Of a stretch of DNA of 42,734 nt, positions 28,355 to 38,394 are shown piece by piece. Origin of the DNA: Legionellales bacterium (lineage in GTDB: Bacteria > Pseudomonadota > Gammaproteobacteria > DSM-16500); contig JAHFSI010000011.1 of NCBI GenBank assembly GCA_023265835.1, positions 1 through 42,734 on the forward strand. The letters are read 5' to 3'. The position numbers and the translations under genes were made by a program. The notes beneath the pieces were generated by a model, which did not search any database, had not been told where the DNA came from, and was given only the letters and a program-made list of their open reading frames with translations. How positions within the stretch are numbered: the stretch's first letter is position 1; each line of letters begins with the position of its first letter.

Positions 28355-28386
28355 CTTTTGATAAAACATACTTTTGATAAAACATA
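28355..28386. repeat. Perfect 16-bp tandem duplication
   Basis: CTTTTGATAAAACATA repeated twice back to back. Confidence 0.9.
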
Positions 28387-28846
28387 AGATAAAGACGCAC
28401 GCGCGCACAGGCACGCGCACGGGCACGATTAGAGCGGTGACAATTGCTGAATAGATACAAAATAATTTTTAAAAAGTTACGTTGAAAATCATTTCGCTTT
28501 CAGTTAACTTAACCAACTGAGTTGTGTGGGTCGAGCAGTAGAGACAATGAGATTCATCTTTTTTACTTCGAAGATAAAAATCATGTCTCTGAAACAAGAG
28601 CCGGTGTGTGATTAAAAATGTTCAATTATTTCTTTTTAAGAAAATAATTAAACAATTTTTTTGAAACTGACTAGTTACTGTTTGTTTTAAATGAAAATTT
28701 AAATAAAAAAGCTTGCTCTCATCACCGCAATTCAATAAAGTATTCATCTTGAACTCTTTGAATATGATCCGAGACGAAGTTGGTGTGTTATCACGGGTGA
28801 GAATACTTTCACCTGATTTATTATTAACAGTATGGAGACATGATTT

Positions 28847-29605
28847 ATGAAGAAATACTCACAATTACCTTTGTTTTATGCAGGAGTATCAGCTGCTGCT
28901 CTGCTGCTTGCTTCTACAGCTGGCTTTGCCGCTGGTAATTACAAGGGTGAAATGTATAAAGGCGAACCCGCGCCATGCCCCGTGGAAAAAATGTTGAAAG
29001 ACGGTTTCTACGTTGGTGCGCAAGTTGGCTATGACTCTTACAGAGCTGTTAATAGCTACTCTGTAACTGATGCAACAGGCGCGCTAGCAGCTAATGGTAG
29101 CGACGCAATTGCTGCAACTGGCTGGGCTGGCGGTTTGTTCGCTGGTTATGGACAGTACTTCCAAGAAGCTTACTACTTAGCGGCTGAAATTTTGGTGAAC
29201 ACCAGCGGTGCAAGCCAAAGCAACAACAACACCGTTAAATTGTCGGGCGTTGGTGGAACAGTCAACAGCAAGTTCTCTGTTAACACAAGCTGGGGAGTTC
29301 GCGTATTGCCAGGTGTGAAGCTCAATAATAGCACCTTGTTGTACATCCCTCTCGGCTATATGTCTGCAAGCTTGAAAGGTACAGCCACTGCAACAAGTAC
29401 ATCTGGTTTGACTGCTACCGCTAGCAAGTCTCAATACCAAGGTGGATTTGTTTACGGTGTTGGTCTTGAAACTGTTGTGTATGAAAACTTCAGTATCAGA
29501 GGCGAATACACACGCACTAACTACAACTCGTTTAGCTCGGGTGGTGCTAAGTGGTCTCCTTACGACAACCAAGCAATGTTGGGTTTGGTTTACCACTTTG
29601 CATAA
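28847..29605 (+). CDS. Outer membrane beta-barrel protein (opacity/OmpA-like porin family)
   Basis: Signal peptide; FYVGAQVGYDSY start and C-terminal AMLGLVYHFA ending in an aromatic-x pattern. Confidence 0.75.
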   Translation: MKKYSQLPLFYAGVSAAALLLASTAGFAAGNYKGEMYKGEPAPCPVEKMLKDGFYVGAQVGYDSYRAVNSYSVTDATGALAANGSDAIAATGWAGGLFAGYGQYFQEAYYLAAEILVNTSGASQSNNNTVKLSGVGGTVNSKFSVNTSWGVRVLPGVKLNNSTLLYIPLGYMSASLKGTATATSTSGLTATASKSQYQGGFVYGVGLETVVYENFSIRGEYTRTNYNSFSSGGAKWSPYDNQAMLGLVYHFA

Positions 29606-29612
29606 CATCAAG

Positions 29613-29650
29613 AATGGGTGGGGCCATGAGGCCTTGCCCATTTTTTTCTT
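29613..29650 (+). terminator. Rho-independent terminator downstream of outer membrane protein gene
   Basis: AATGGGTGGGGCC-ATGA-GGCCTTGCCCATT stem followed by a T-run. Confidence 0.8.
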
Positions 29651-29696
29651 AGGTTAATCCTTGTTTTCTTCTGTGGTATTCTGAGTTATTCAATAC

Positions 29697-29895
29697 TGTC
29701 ATCCCGCAAAATTTTCGTCAACAGCCCCTAATAAAAACACTGTCCTAACACGAAAATTTGTGCGGGATCCGGTTACGGCCTTAATGGATAAAAAAAATAT
29801 GGCTAATATAGATCGCTACCGGATCCCGCACAAATTTTCGTGTTAGGACAGTGTTTTTGTTAAATATCGTTGACGAAAATTTTGCGGGATGACAG
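29697..29895. repeat. Family C non-coding inverted pair, locus 2
   Basis: Arms CTGTCATCCCGCAAAATTTTCGT...CACGAAAATTTGTGCGGGATCCGGT (29697-29780) and inverse (29811-29895) around a ~30 bp spacer. Confidence 0.93.
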
Positions 29896-29931
29896 CATGG
29901 GTGCAGCCTGCCGGCCACAAATCGTGTCGAT

Positions 29932-29960
29932 CCCTCAGGGGGAAGGTCAGGAAGGGGGGG
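29932..29960. repeat. Half copy of repeat family A
   Basis: CCCTCAGGGGGAAGGTCAGGAAGGGGGGG; left arm missing. Confidence 0.85.
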
Positions 29961-30004
29961 ATGTATCATCACGATTTCATTATTTTTTTAGAGAGCCATA
30001 GGCC

Positions 30005-30709
30005 ATGCGCATTAACTTACAGTCTGCATTTATTTTACATCGTCGTGCTTATCGAGAGACAAGCTTGCTATTGGACGTGTTGACGGAGTCGTATGGGCGT
30101 ATTTCCCTCATTGCACGGGGTGTGCGCAGCCAACGTTCTAAGCTGCGTTCATTATTGCAACCTTTTGTGCCATTATTGGTTTCTTGGCAAGGCAATTCTG
30201 ATTTAATGTTGCTCAACTCAGTGGAGAGTAATGGGGCGGCATTTCAGCTTCGAGGAGATTGTTTATTTAGTGGGTTTTATTTAAATGAGCTGCTGGTGCG
30301 TGTTTTACAAAAACAAGACCCGCATCCACAGCTTTATACCATTTATCATCATACCTTGTTAGAATTGCAAGGCACTGAATTTGTGCAGCAGGCATTACGC
30401 TTATTTGAAAAAAAACTATTAGAAGAATTGGGTTATGGCTTGCAGCTGAGTCGTGATTTTGTTACCCATTACGCGATTTTGCCAGAACGGTTTTATCAGT
30501 TTTTTCCTGAACAAGGATTTAAGCAGGTAGACACGGACGCTGGTGACAAAATGCAATTTAAAGGAAAAAGTTTGTTGGCGTTTGCGAGTGAACAACTAAA
30601 GGATGAGGAAAGTTTGCGGGATGCAAAACGGTTAATGCGTATTGCGCTGACTGCTTTATTAGGGGTGGATAGTTTACACAGTCGTAAACTTTTTACAGAG
30701 GTGAAATAA
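30005..30709 (+). CDS. recO: DNA repair protein RecO
   Basis: [45 protein letters not shown]. Confidence 0.92.
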   Translation: MRINLQSAFILHRRAYRETSLLLDVLTESYGRISLIARGVRSQRSKLRSLLQPFVPLLVSWQGNSDLMLLNSVESNGAAFQLRGDCLFSGFYLNELLVRVLQKQDPHPQLYTIYHHTLLELQGTEFVQQALRLFEKKLLEELGYGLQLSRDFVTHYAILPERFYQFFPEQGFKQVDTDAGDKMQFKGKSLLAFASEQLKDEESLRDAKRLMRIALTALLGVDSLHSRKLFTEVK

Positions 30710-30713
30710 AAGA

Positions 30714-31445
30714 ATGAATAAAACAATTTTGCTTGGTGTCAATATTGATCATGTTGCCACATTGCGTCAAGCGCGTCACACTCGTTATCCTGATCCAGTC
30801 GAGGCAGTTTATGCTGCTGAAAATGGCGGTGCAGATGGTATCACTGTACATTTACGTGAAGACCGCCGCCATATTCAAGAGCGTGACGTAGCGCTGATTC
30901 AGCAGGTTTTGTTGACTAAATTGAATTTGGAAATGGCTGTGACAGAGGCGATGTTGCATTTTGCGGAGCAATTGCGTCCTGAGCACTGTTGTTTTGTGCC
31001 GGAAAAACGCCAAGAATTAACAACGGAAGGGGGGCTGGACGTCCTTGCGGAAGAAGCAAAAATTCGCGATGCTTGTCAACGATTAGCAGCAATGGACATT
31101 GATGTTTCATTGTTTATTGATCCTGACCTCAAACAAATTGAAGCGGCCATACGATGTCAGGCACCTACTATTGAAATTCATACGGGTAGTTATGCGGAAG
31201 CAAAAACAGCGCGTGAGCGAGCCGCAGAATTGCAGCGTATTGTTGAAGCGGCCCGATTTGCTAAACAGGCTGGATTGGTGGTGAATGGCGGACATGGTTT
31301 GAATTATCAAAATGTTCAAGCGATTGCGCGCATTCCGGAAATGAATGAATTAAATATTGGTCACGGCATTATTGCGCGGGCGGTTTTTATGGGCCTGGAA
31401 AATGCAGTGCGTGAAATGAAACGATTAATGATGGTATGTTTATGA
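30714..31445 (+). CDS. pdxJ: Pyridoxine 5'-phosphate synthase
   Basis: [48 protein letters not shown]. Confidence 0.96.
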   Translation: MNKTILLGVNIDHVATLRQARHTRYPDPVEAVYAAENGGADGITVHLREDRRHIQERDVALIQQVLLTKLNLEMAVTEAMLHFAEQLRPEHCCFVPEKRQELTTEGGLDVLAEEAKIRDACQRLAAMDIDVSLFIDPDLKQIEAAIRCQAPTIEIHTGSYAEAKTARERAAELQRIVEAARFAKQAGLVVNGGHGLNYQNVQAIARIPEMNELNIGHGIIARAVFMGLENAVREMKRLMMVCL

Positions 31446-32842
31446 TTCGAACTCGATTTTCTCCTAGTCCTACGGGCCTGATTCATTTGGGCAACGCGCG
31501 TGCGGCGTTATTTAGTGCGTTATTTGCAGTCAAAAATAAGGGCACCTTTATTTTACGAATTGAAGACACCGATCAATCTCGCTCTGAACATCAATTTACT
31601 GAGTTACTACAAGATGATTTGCGGTGGCTGGGGGTGCATTGGCAAGAAGGGCCTGGGGTAGACGGGCCGCATGGGCCTTATTGGCAAACCAAACGTTATG
31701 ATATTTATGCGCGTTACTATCAGCAGTTGGAAGACATGGGACGTGCTTATGCCTGCTTTTGTACAGACCAGGAACTGGCTTTGAACCGCAAAATTCAATT
31801 GTCTCGCGGACAGGCGCCGCGCTATCCGGGAACTTGCCGTGGGTTGTCGAAAGAAGAAATTGCTAAACGAATTGCAGAAGGCAAAACGCCGGCGCTGCGT
31901 TTTAGTGTGCCGTTGCAGACGGCTATTGAGTTTGTGGATTTAGTCAAAGGGCCGCAGTATTTTAATAGTGATGATATCGGTGATTTTATTATTCGTCGTG
32001 CCGATGGTCATTCTTCTTTTATGTTTTGTAATGCCATCGATGATTCTTTGATGGGGGTGACTCATGTGTTGCGTGGGGAAGACCATTTAGCCAATACGCC
32101 GCGTCAGTTGATGATCTTAAATGCGTTGCAGATGCGTACTCCTCAGTATGGCCATCTTTCGTTAATTACGGGTGAAGATGGTGCGCCTTTATCTAAACGT
32201 CATGGTAGTTCAAGTTTGCATGATTTGCGTGAGGCAGGTTATTTGTCGTCGGCGGTATTAAATTATTTATCGCGTTTAAGTCATGCCTATGATGAGCATT
32301 CTTTGATGTCGTTTTTGGAACTGGCTTCACATTTTCATTTAGAGAAATTAAGTCGTTCTTCGGCGCGTTTTGATTTGCATCAATTATTGCATTGGCAAAA
32401 AGAAGCGGTGCGGGCGTTAAGTGTGAAAGAGGCGTGGGATTGGGTTGGGCAGGAGATACAAGCCGGTATTTTGCCTGAAAAGCGGGATTTATTTATTCAA
32501 CTGGTGCGGGAAAATGCGTTGTTTCCGGCTGATGCGGTGAAGTGGAAGGCCATTTTGTTTGGCCCTGGATTGCAGTGGCAGGATGAGCAGCGTTTAGTGT
32601 TGCGTAAGGCGGGGAAAAAATTTTTTAGTGTGGCGCAGCAGGCCGTGCAGAAAAGGGGCACTGATTTAAAGGCAGTTTTGGAAGACATGAAAGCGGAGTT
32701 GAATGTTTCTGGGAAGGAATTATTTATGCCTATCAGAGTGGCTTTGACTGCGGAGCAGAGCGGGCCGGAGTTGTTGCATATTGTCACGTTGCTAGGGGCG
32801 GATGAGGTGGTGAAACGGTTTAGCGTTGCTGAGAATTTATGA
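31442..32842 (+). CDS. gltX: Glutamyl-tRNA synthetase
   Basis: [33 protein letters not shown] overlap with the pdxJ stop. Confidence 0.96.
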   Translation: MIRTRFSPSPTGLIHLGNARAALFSALFAVKNKGTFILRIEDTDQSRSEHQFTELLQDDLRWLGVHWQEGPGVDGPHGPYWQTKRYDIYARYYQQLEDMGRAYACFCTDQELALNRKIQLSRGQAPRYPGTCRGLSKEEIAKRIAEGKTPALRFSVPLQTAIEFVDLVKGPQYFNSDDIGDFIIRRADGHSSFMFCNAIDDSLMGVTHVLRGEDHLANTPRQLMILNALQMRTPQYGHLSLITGEDGAPLSKRHGSSSLHDLREAGYLSSAVLNYLSRLSHAYDEHSLMSFLELASHFHLEKLSRSSARFDLHQLLHWQKEAVRALSVKEAWDWVGQEIQAGILPEKRDLFIQLVRENALFPADAVKWKAILFGPGLQWQDEQRLVLRKAGKKFFSVAQQAVQKRGTDLKAVLEDMKAELNVSGKELFMPIRVALTAEQSGPELLHIVTLLGADEVVKRFSVAENL

Positions 32843-32862
32843 AATAATGAATTTTTATTTAT

Positions 32863-32961
32863 CCCCCCTTCCTGACCTTCCCCCTGAGGGGGAAGGAATG
32901 TTCTAACATAAGCTGCTAGATACTTTCCTTCCCCCTCAGGGGGAAGGTCAGGAAGGGGGGG
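32863..32961. repeat. Palindromic repeat family A, copy 3
   Basis: CCCCCCTTCCTGACCTTCCCCCTGAGGGGGAAGGAA...TTCCTTCCCCCTCAGGGGGAAGGTCAGGAAGGGGGGG. Confidence 0.93.
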
Positions 32962-33014
32962 TAAAATATAATTCATTTCATTGCTTACTTTTAATTTTAA
33001 AACAAGAGACCCCC

Positions 33015-34403
33015 ATGTTAAAAATTTACAACAGCATGACCCAAGCAAAAGAAATTTTTCACCCTTTGCAACCACCCAACAAAGTGAGTATTTATGTTTG
33101 CGGCCCTACGGTCTATGATTTTTGTCATATTGGCAATGGCCGTACTTACGCCGCATTTGACGTCATTATTCGTTATTTACAATGGCGCGGTTTTGAAGTG
33201 ACCTATGTACGAAATATCACGGATATCGATGATAAAATTATTAAGCGTGCACAAGAGAACAAAGAACCCTTCGAAGCGGTCGTCGAGCGTTTTACACAAG
33301 CCATGCACGAAGATTTTACACAATTAGGGTTGTTGTCTCCCCACCACGAGCCTCGTGCCACAGACTATGTTCCGCAAATCATCCAATTTATTGAAACATT
33401 AATTCATCATCACTGTGCTTATGTGGCAAGTAATGGAGATGTCTATTATGACGTGCGCCAGTTTAAAAAATATGGCTGTCTTTCGCACCATAACATTGAT
33501 CAACTTGAAAGCGGAGCGCGTATAGAGATTAATGATGTGAAACGAGATCCTTTGGATTTTGTTTTATGGAAATTGGCTAAGCCAGGTGAACCGCGTTGGG
33601 AATCGCCTTGGGGTGCCGGCCGCCCTGGATGGCACATTGAATGTTCTGCGATGTCTACTGCTTTATTGGGCGATCATTTTGATTTGCATGGCGGGGGCAA
33701 GGATTTAATTTTCCCGCACCATGAAAATGAAATTGCGCAGTCAGAAGCTATTTCGCAAAAAAAGTTTGTTAACATTTGGATGCATGCGGGTTATTTGCAA
33801 ATCGAAAAAGAAAAAATGTCTAAATCATTAGGTAATTTTTTTACTATTCGAGATTTATTAAAAAATAATAAACCAGAAGTGCTGCGTTATTTTATGACTA
33901 GCAGCCATTATCGTAGCCCAGTGCAGTATTCCGAACATGCACTGATACAAGCGCATAATGCGCTGCAGCGGTTTTATAATACCTTGCGTGATTTACCCGA
34001 AGCGAATCCTTTGACTCATAGCGAATTTGAAAAGAAATTTGTTGCTGCAATGGATGATGATTTTAATACGCCGATCGCTTTTTCTGTGTTGTTTGATCTT
34101 GCGCATGAAGTGCAGCGTTTGCGGGACAATGAATTATCTTTAGCAGCGCAGCATGGCGCTTTATTAAAATTGTTAGGCGGGGTATTAGGTATTTTACAAG
34201 ATTATCCGGAAAATTTTTTGCAAGGTGAAGATAGTACGTTGCCTGCTGCAAAAATTGAAGCGTTGATTACAGCGCGTAATCAAGCACGCACGAATAAACA
34301 ATGGGCTGAGGCTGATCGTATTCGCGATGAGTTACTTATGCTTTCTGTGGTATTAGAAGATTCAACATCCGGTACTAAATGGAAACGTATTAGCAAAAAA
34401 TAA
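33015..34403 (+). CDS. cysS: Cysteinyl-tRNA synthetase
   Basis: YVCGPTVYDFCHIGNGRTYAAFD, GWHIECSAMS, KMSKSLGNFFTIRDLL. Confidence 0.97.
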   Translation: MLKIYNSMTQAKEIFHPLQPPNKVSIYVCGPTVYDFCHIGNGRTYAAFDVIIRYLQWRGFEVTYVRNITDIDDKIIKRAQENKEPFEAVVERFTQAMHEDFTQLGLLSPHHEPRATDYVPQIIQFIETLIHHHCAYVASNGDVYYDVRQFKKYGCLSHHNIDQLESGARIEINDVKRDPLDFVLWKLAKPGEPRWESPWGAGRPGWHIECSAMSTALLGDHFDLHGGGKDLIFPHHENEIAQSEAISQKKFVNIWMHAGYLQIEKEKMSKSLGNFFTIRDLLKNNKPEVLRYFMTSSHYRSPVQYSEHALIQAHNALQRFYNTLRDLPEANPLTHSEFEKKFVAAMDDDFNTPIAFSVLFDLAHEVQRLRDNELSLAAQHGALLKLLGGVLGILQDYPENFLQGEDSTLPAAKIEALITARNQARTNKQWAEADRIRDELLMLSVVLEDSTSGTKWKRISKK

Positions 34404-34489
34404 AATAAAATTCTTTACCCCGATTTCTATTTCTCTTATAGTGAGCCTTGTCGTTACTATCAAAAATTTTGAATGTAGGAGTTTTAATA

Positions 34490-34996
34490 ATGAAAAATAC
34501 AATAGCAATAGGTTTAGGCTTGATGTTAGGTTTAACAGCAGGAATCAGTTTTGCTGATGGAACAATATTGTCAGGCCCAACTGATGAGTTTAATGATAAA
34601 ACGCATGTGAAGATTTCGACGAGTGTATTGGAAGCGAACCGATATTATGATGTCACATGTACTGCGAATAATATCCACGAGGAACAATATGAAAGTATAG
34701 CTATTCGCATGCATAGTCATCATTTTCCACATAATATGGGCCCTGTGTTCGTGGATGGTGTGAGAATTGATCCAGACAAGAAACATATTAAGGCAGATCT
34801 TCCTCCCAAAACTCATACTATCCTTTTTCGTAACATGATTATTGAAGATAATTCATTAGGATCGCATCTGACAGTTAAGGCAACAAATTGTGATGTAACA
34901 GTCAATATGCAAGGAATTTTTGGATCTTTCATACAAAAATGCACTGCTGTGCCTGCAGGGACAAGCTCTGATGCAGATGTGGTGTCTAGCTCATAA
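34490..34996 (+). CDS. Hypothetical exported protein, paralogue 1
   Basis: Signal peptide MKNTIAIGLGLMLGLTAGISFA; shares the YY.VTC...N.H segment with the next ORF. Confidence 0.65.
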   Translation: MKNTIAIGLGLMLGLTAGISFADGTILSGPTDEFNDKTHVKISTSVLEANRYYDVTCTANNIHEEQYESIAIRMHSHHFPHNMGPVFVDGVRIDPDKKHIKADLPPKTHTILFRNMIIEDNSLGSHLTVKATNCDVTVNMQGIFGSFIQKCTAVPAGTSSDADVVSSS

Positions 34997-35058
34997 GTCT
35001 TTTTTCTATAAGCAGGCAAATTTAAAATTTTATTAAACGTAAGGATAAGGAGTCATTT

Positions 35059-35784
35059 ATGATAAAAAGTAAAATGGTGATTGGAGTAGGTTTAGTGCTG
35101 GGTTTAGCGACGGGGGTGTGTTTAGCAAATTCGTTAGGTGGCAGTCCAGGAGAAGTGAATCAAGATACCCCATTCACATTAGATTTAACAAACAAGTTAG
35201 ACATGGCGCCGGGCAAGTATTACACCGTTACTTGTCAGTTGGACAATGTGCATTCTTCTAAATCAGTCAAAGCACGGGTTGAATTGAAATATGGCAGTTT
35301 GTCTCCAGTGTCAATGAATGGTCAGCCAGTGCATAACGCTCCTGAGAGCTTGAGGGCCTATGAAGCAGCGTTACAGGACCGCGTGAATACATTGGTGTTA
35401 GAGCATGTTCATCCAGGGGCGTTTACTGGGACAAAAACTGTGGAAGTTACCAAAACTCACATGGTAGATAAGGAAGTGACTGTTCAACAACCCTGTAAAT
35501 GGTATCAGTGGTGCAAAACTAAAGATGTAACGACAACTCAGCAAGTTGAAGAGTCTTATATGGATCATGATCAAGTTCCTGCTACCTATTATGATCAGCT
35601 TATTTTCTCTGCTAGTGATTCAGCGGCCCGTCATTTAGGTTCGGGGTATAAATTAGTAGATTGCGATGCAAAAGAAGAGGGTGCGTCAGCACCGGTAGCT
35701 GTTGATCAACCAGCGGTTTCGTCAACAGATGTTTCACCTCCTACTGATGTGGCTCCTTCAACTGATGGAACGGCCTCCCTCTGA
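35059..35784 (+). CDS. Hypothetical exported protein, paralogue 2
   Basis: Signal peptide MIKSKMVIGVGLVLGLATGVCLA; KYYTVTCQLDNVHSS; Ser/Thr/Pro-rich C-terminus. Confidence 0.65.
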   Translation: MIKSKMVIGVGLVLGLATGVCLANSLGGSPGEVNQDTPFTLDLTNKLDMAPGKYYTVTCQLDNVHSSKSVKARVELKYGSLSPVSMNGQPVHNAPESLRAYEAALQDRVNTLVLEHVHPGAFTGTKTVEVTKTHMVDKEVTVQQPCKWYQWCKTKDVTTTQQVEESYMDHDQVPATYYDQLIFSASDSAARHLGSGYKLVDCDAKEEGASAPVAVDQPAVSSTDVSPPTDVAPSTDGTASL

Positions 35785-35832
35785 TCAATAAAAGATTTGT
35801 GAATTGTCATTCACTTATTTTTTAGACAAAAT

Positions 35833-35872
35833 GAAGCGCGTAGAATTACTAATCCTATGCGCTTTTTGTTGT
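35833..35872 (+). terminator. Probable Rho-independent terminator
   Basis: AAGCGCGTAG...CTATGCGCTTTTTGTT hairpin plus T-run downstream of the 35059-35784 gene. Confidence 0.6.
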
Positions 35873-35881
35873 TTCTTCACC

Positions 35882-36104
35882 CTGTCATCCCCGCAACCCT
35901 GTCATCCCCGCGAAAGCGGGGACCCATTGTCACTAATCTCTAACCTTATTTTGATTCTTGATAATTCAATTTTCATGAAATTATTTTATCGCTTGGTGCT
36001 TGACGCTGAATGGGTCCCCGCTTTCGCGGGGATGACAGAATAGAGGAGCGGGGATGACAGAATAGAGGAGCGGGGATGACAGAATAGAGGAGCAGGGATG
36101 ACAG
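35882..36104. repeat. Palindromic repeat family B, copy 3, with tandem 22-bp end iterations
   Basis: Core 35900-36037 (TGTCATCCCCGCGAAAGCGGGGACCCA...TGGGTCCCCGCTTTCGCGGGGATGACA), then three GAATAGAGGAGCRGGGATGACA units. Confidence 0.93.
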
Positions 36105-36176
36105 GGTAACTTCAGTTCTAGTATCATTTTAGCTAGAAATTGCTTAGAATGACGTAAATTAAAGGAGGATGTTATT

Positions 36177-36791
36177 TTGAAACGAGTGTTAGTAAAAACA
36201 ATCTGTACCGTCAGTGTAATGAGTATGATGTCCTTTGCTTACGCAGCGATGCCTATCCCGTCAGGTTGGTATGTGGAAGGCAATATCGGTATGTCAAAAG
36301 CAACTAGCAAATCCTATCCTGGTATTTCTTCAAAGAAGAACACGGGAAAAGGTTGGAGCGTTAATTTAGGTTATAAATTCACGCCTTATTTTGGCTTAGA
36401 AGCAGGCTTTAGCCGATATGCACCGACACGATTAAACTCACCTGTAGAAACTGTCGCACGCGATAGCCATACTTCGATTGATGTGGCGGCCAAAGGCATA
36501 CTGCCTTTGGGTTGTTCTGGGTTTGAATTATTTGCTAAGGTGGGCGTTGCAAAAATCAATTCTCAAATCGGTGTGATTGATTCCAATGGTGCTGCTCTGT
36601 ATGGTCTCACTTTTAATACTTCATCGCAGTCTGCGACTGGATTATATGCGGGTGCTGGCGGAGAATATTATTTTACTCCAAACATTGCGGCCAACATTCA
36701 GTGGAACATTGCTAAAGGCAATACCAAAACAGGTAATTTACAGGTATTAACAGCCGGTCTTTCTTATCTTATTGATCCTGCTTTTATGTAA
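36177..36791 (+). CDS. Outer membrane beta-barrel protein (TTG start)
   Basis: Signal peptide ending [19 protein letters not shown]...[18 protein letters not shown]. Confidence 0.75.
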   Translation: MKRVLVKTICTVSVMSMMSFAYAAMPIPSGWYVEGNIGMSKATSKSYPGISSKKNTGKGWSVNLGYKFTPYFGLEAGFSRYAPTRLNSPVETVARDSHTSIDVAAKGILPLGCSGFELFAKVGVAKINSQIGVIDSNGAALYGLTFNTSSQSATGLYAGAGGEYYFTPNIAANIQWNIAKGNTKTGNLQVLTAGLSYLIDPAFM

Positions 36792-36795
36792 TACA

Positions 36796-37710
36796 ATGAT
36801 AATAGAAACAGACAAAGCGATTGCACTGATAAAAAATTACTTGCTGGATTTGCAAAATCGTCTTTGTTATTTTCTAGAGCAAGAAGATGGCCGTGCCATA
36901 TTTAAAGAAGATGTGTGGCAATACAAGGAAAAAGGGGGCGGGTTAACGCGGACATTGACAGATGGCGCAGTCATTGAAAAATCCGGCGTTAATTTTTCAC
37001 ATGTATTAGGAAAAAGTTTGCCGAGAGCAGCAATAGAAAAGCGTCCTGAATTGACAGACTGTTCTTTTCAAGCGTTAGGTGTTTCGACTGTGACACATCC
37101 ATTGAATCCTTATGTGCCTACTTCCCATATGAATGTGAGGTTTGTGTTAGTCGAAAAAACTGATGGGGCTTCGTATTGGTGGTTTGGCGGGGGTTTTGAT
37201 TTAACACCTTATTATGGTTTTGAAGAAGATTGTAAGCATTGGCATGCAGTAGCAAAGATAGCTTGTGAACCATTTGGTATAAATGTTTATCCCTGGTTTA
37301 AAAAAGGGTGTGATGAATATTTTTATTTGCCTCATCGCAATGAGCCACGCGGTATCGGCGGGCTATTTTATGATGATTTGAATGAGTGGGGTTTTGAACG
37401 TTGTTTTGCTTTTATGCAAAGCGTGGGGGATCATTTTATTGCTGCGTATCAACCCATTGTTGCACGGCGTAAACAGCATATTTTTGGAGAGAGAGAGAAA
37501 AGCTTTCAACATTATCGCCGTGGGCGCTATGTGGAGTATAATTTGCTCTATGATCGTGGTACGTTATTTGGGCTGCAATCAGGTGGCCGTACAGAATCTA
37601 TACTTATGTCGTTGCCGCCGGTTGTAACATGGCAATATAATTGGCAGCCGGAGCCTGGTAGTCCAGAAGAAAAGTTGTATACAACCTTCTTAGCGCCTAG
37701 AGATTGGTAA
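36796..37710 (+). CDS. hemF: Oxygen-dependent coproporphyrinogen III oxidase
   Basis: [81 protein letters not shown]. Confidence 0.97.
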   Translation: MIIETDKAIALIKNYLLDLQNRLCYFLEQEDGRAIFKEDVWQYKEKGGGLTRTLTDGAVIEKSGVNFSHVLGKSLPRAAIEKRPELTDCSFQALGVSTVTHPLNPYVPTSHMNVRFVLVEKTDGASYWWFGGGFDLTPYYGFEEDCKHWHAVAKIACEPFGINVYPWFKKGCDEYFYLPHRNEPRGIGGLFYDDLNEWGFERCFAFMQSVGDHFIAAYQPIVARRKQHIFGEREKSFQHYRRGRYVEYNLLYDRGTLFGLQSGGRTESILMSLPPVVTWQYNWQPEPGSPEEKLYTTFLAPRDW

Positions 37711-37814
37711 TTTATAGATCAAAATAGACAAAATCAATATAAAGTGATGGCAGAAACGTTCATTTAGTATTAAATTATGGGGTCTGATTTTTTATACATT
37801 TTAGGAGAGAGAGA

Positions 37815-38105
37815 ATGAAAGTTAAAACGTTAGTTGCACTTGCTGCTTCTGGTTTGTTGGCTGTTTCGTTTGCCCATGCAGCGCCTGCAGCTCTCAATAC
37901 ACAATTGGTCGATGATGCAACGGGTACTCAATCGGCTGCCCCTAATGATATGAATGCCAATGTAGGTACCATGGATAGCAACAGTGCTGGAAACCCAGGT
38001 GCTGCGTCTTCTGCAGATGGAAATCCAATGGGTGATCAAAACGTTGCAGATGCAGGCAATGATGAAAATACGCAGGATACGGCGACTGGGGATAGTGATT
38101 ATTAA
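37815..38105 (+). CDS. Small acidic exported protein
   Basis: 96 aa; signal peptide ending FAHAAPAA; mature part Asn/Asp/Gly/Ala-rich. Confidence 0.6.
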   Translation: MKVKTLVALAASGLLAVSFAHAAPAALNTQLVDDATGTQSAAPNDMNANVGTMDSNSAGNPGAASSADGNPMGDQNVADAGNDENTQDTATGDSDY

Positions 38106-38150
38106 TTAGCTGAGGAACCGCACGATTTGTGGCTGGCAGACTGCACCAAC

Positions 38151-38392
38151 GCTGTCATCCCGCAAAATTTTCGTTCCTTGTTTTCAACAAAAAAACTGAG
38201 GTATCACGAAAATTTGTGCGGGATCCGGTTAGGGCCTGTTTAGTAGAGTGAGTTATTTTAAAATATTATTTTACAAAATCTTATAGCCAAAAAAATATTT
38301 TTATCAGGGCCGTAACCGGATCCCGCACAAATTTTCGTGTTAGAGCAGTGTCTTTATGGAGTACCATTGACGAAAATTTTGCGGGATGACAG
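38151..38392. repeat. Family C non-coding inverted pair, locus 3
   Basis: Arms 38151-38236 and 38307-38392 around a ~70 bp AT-rich spacer. Confidence 0.93.
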
Positions 38393-38394
38393 TT

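Noticed and set aside
32497-33075. 192-aa minus-strand ORF containing PPLPDLPPEGEG...LPPQGEGQEGG
   Set aside because: Translation of repeat family A plus antisense of gltX; not a real gene. The same applies to 14526-14798, 14369-14581 and 29781-29972.
35804-36043. 79-aa ORF with HPRESGDP...WVPAFAGMTE
   Set aside because: Translation of repeat family B copy 3. 41003-41203 is likewise mostly family B copy 4.
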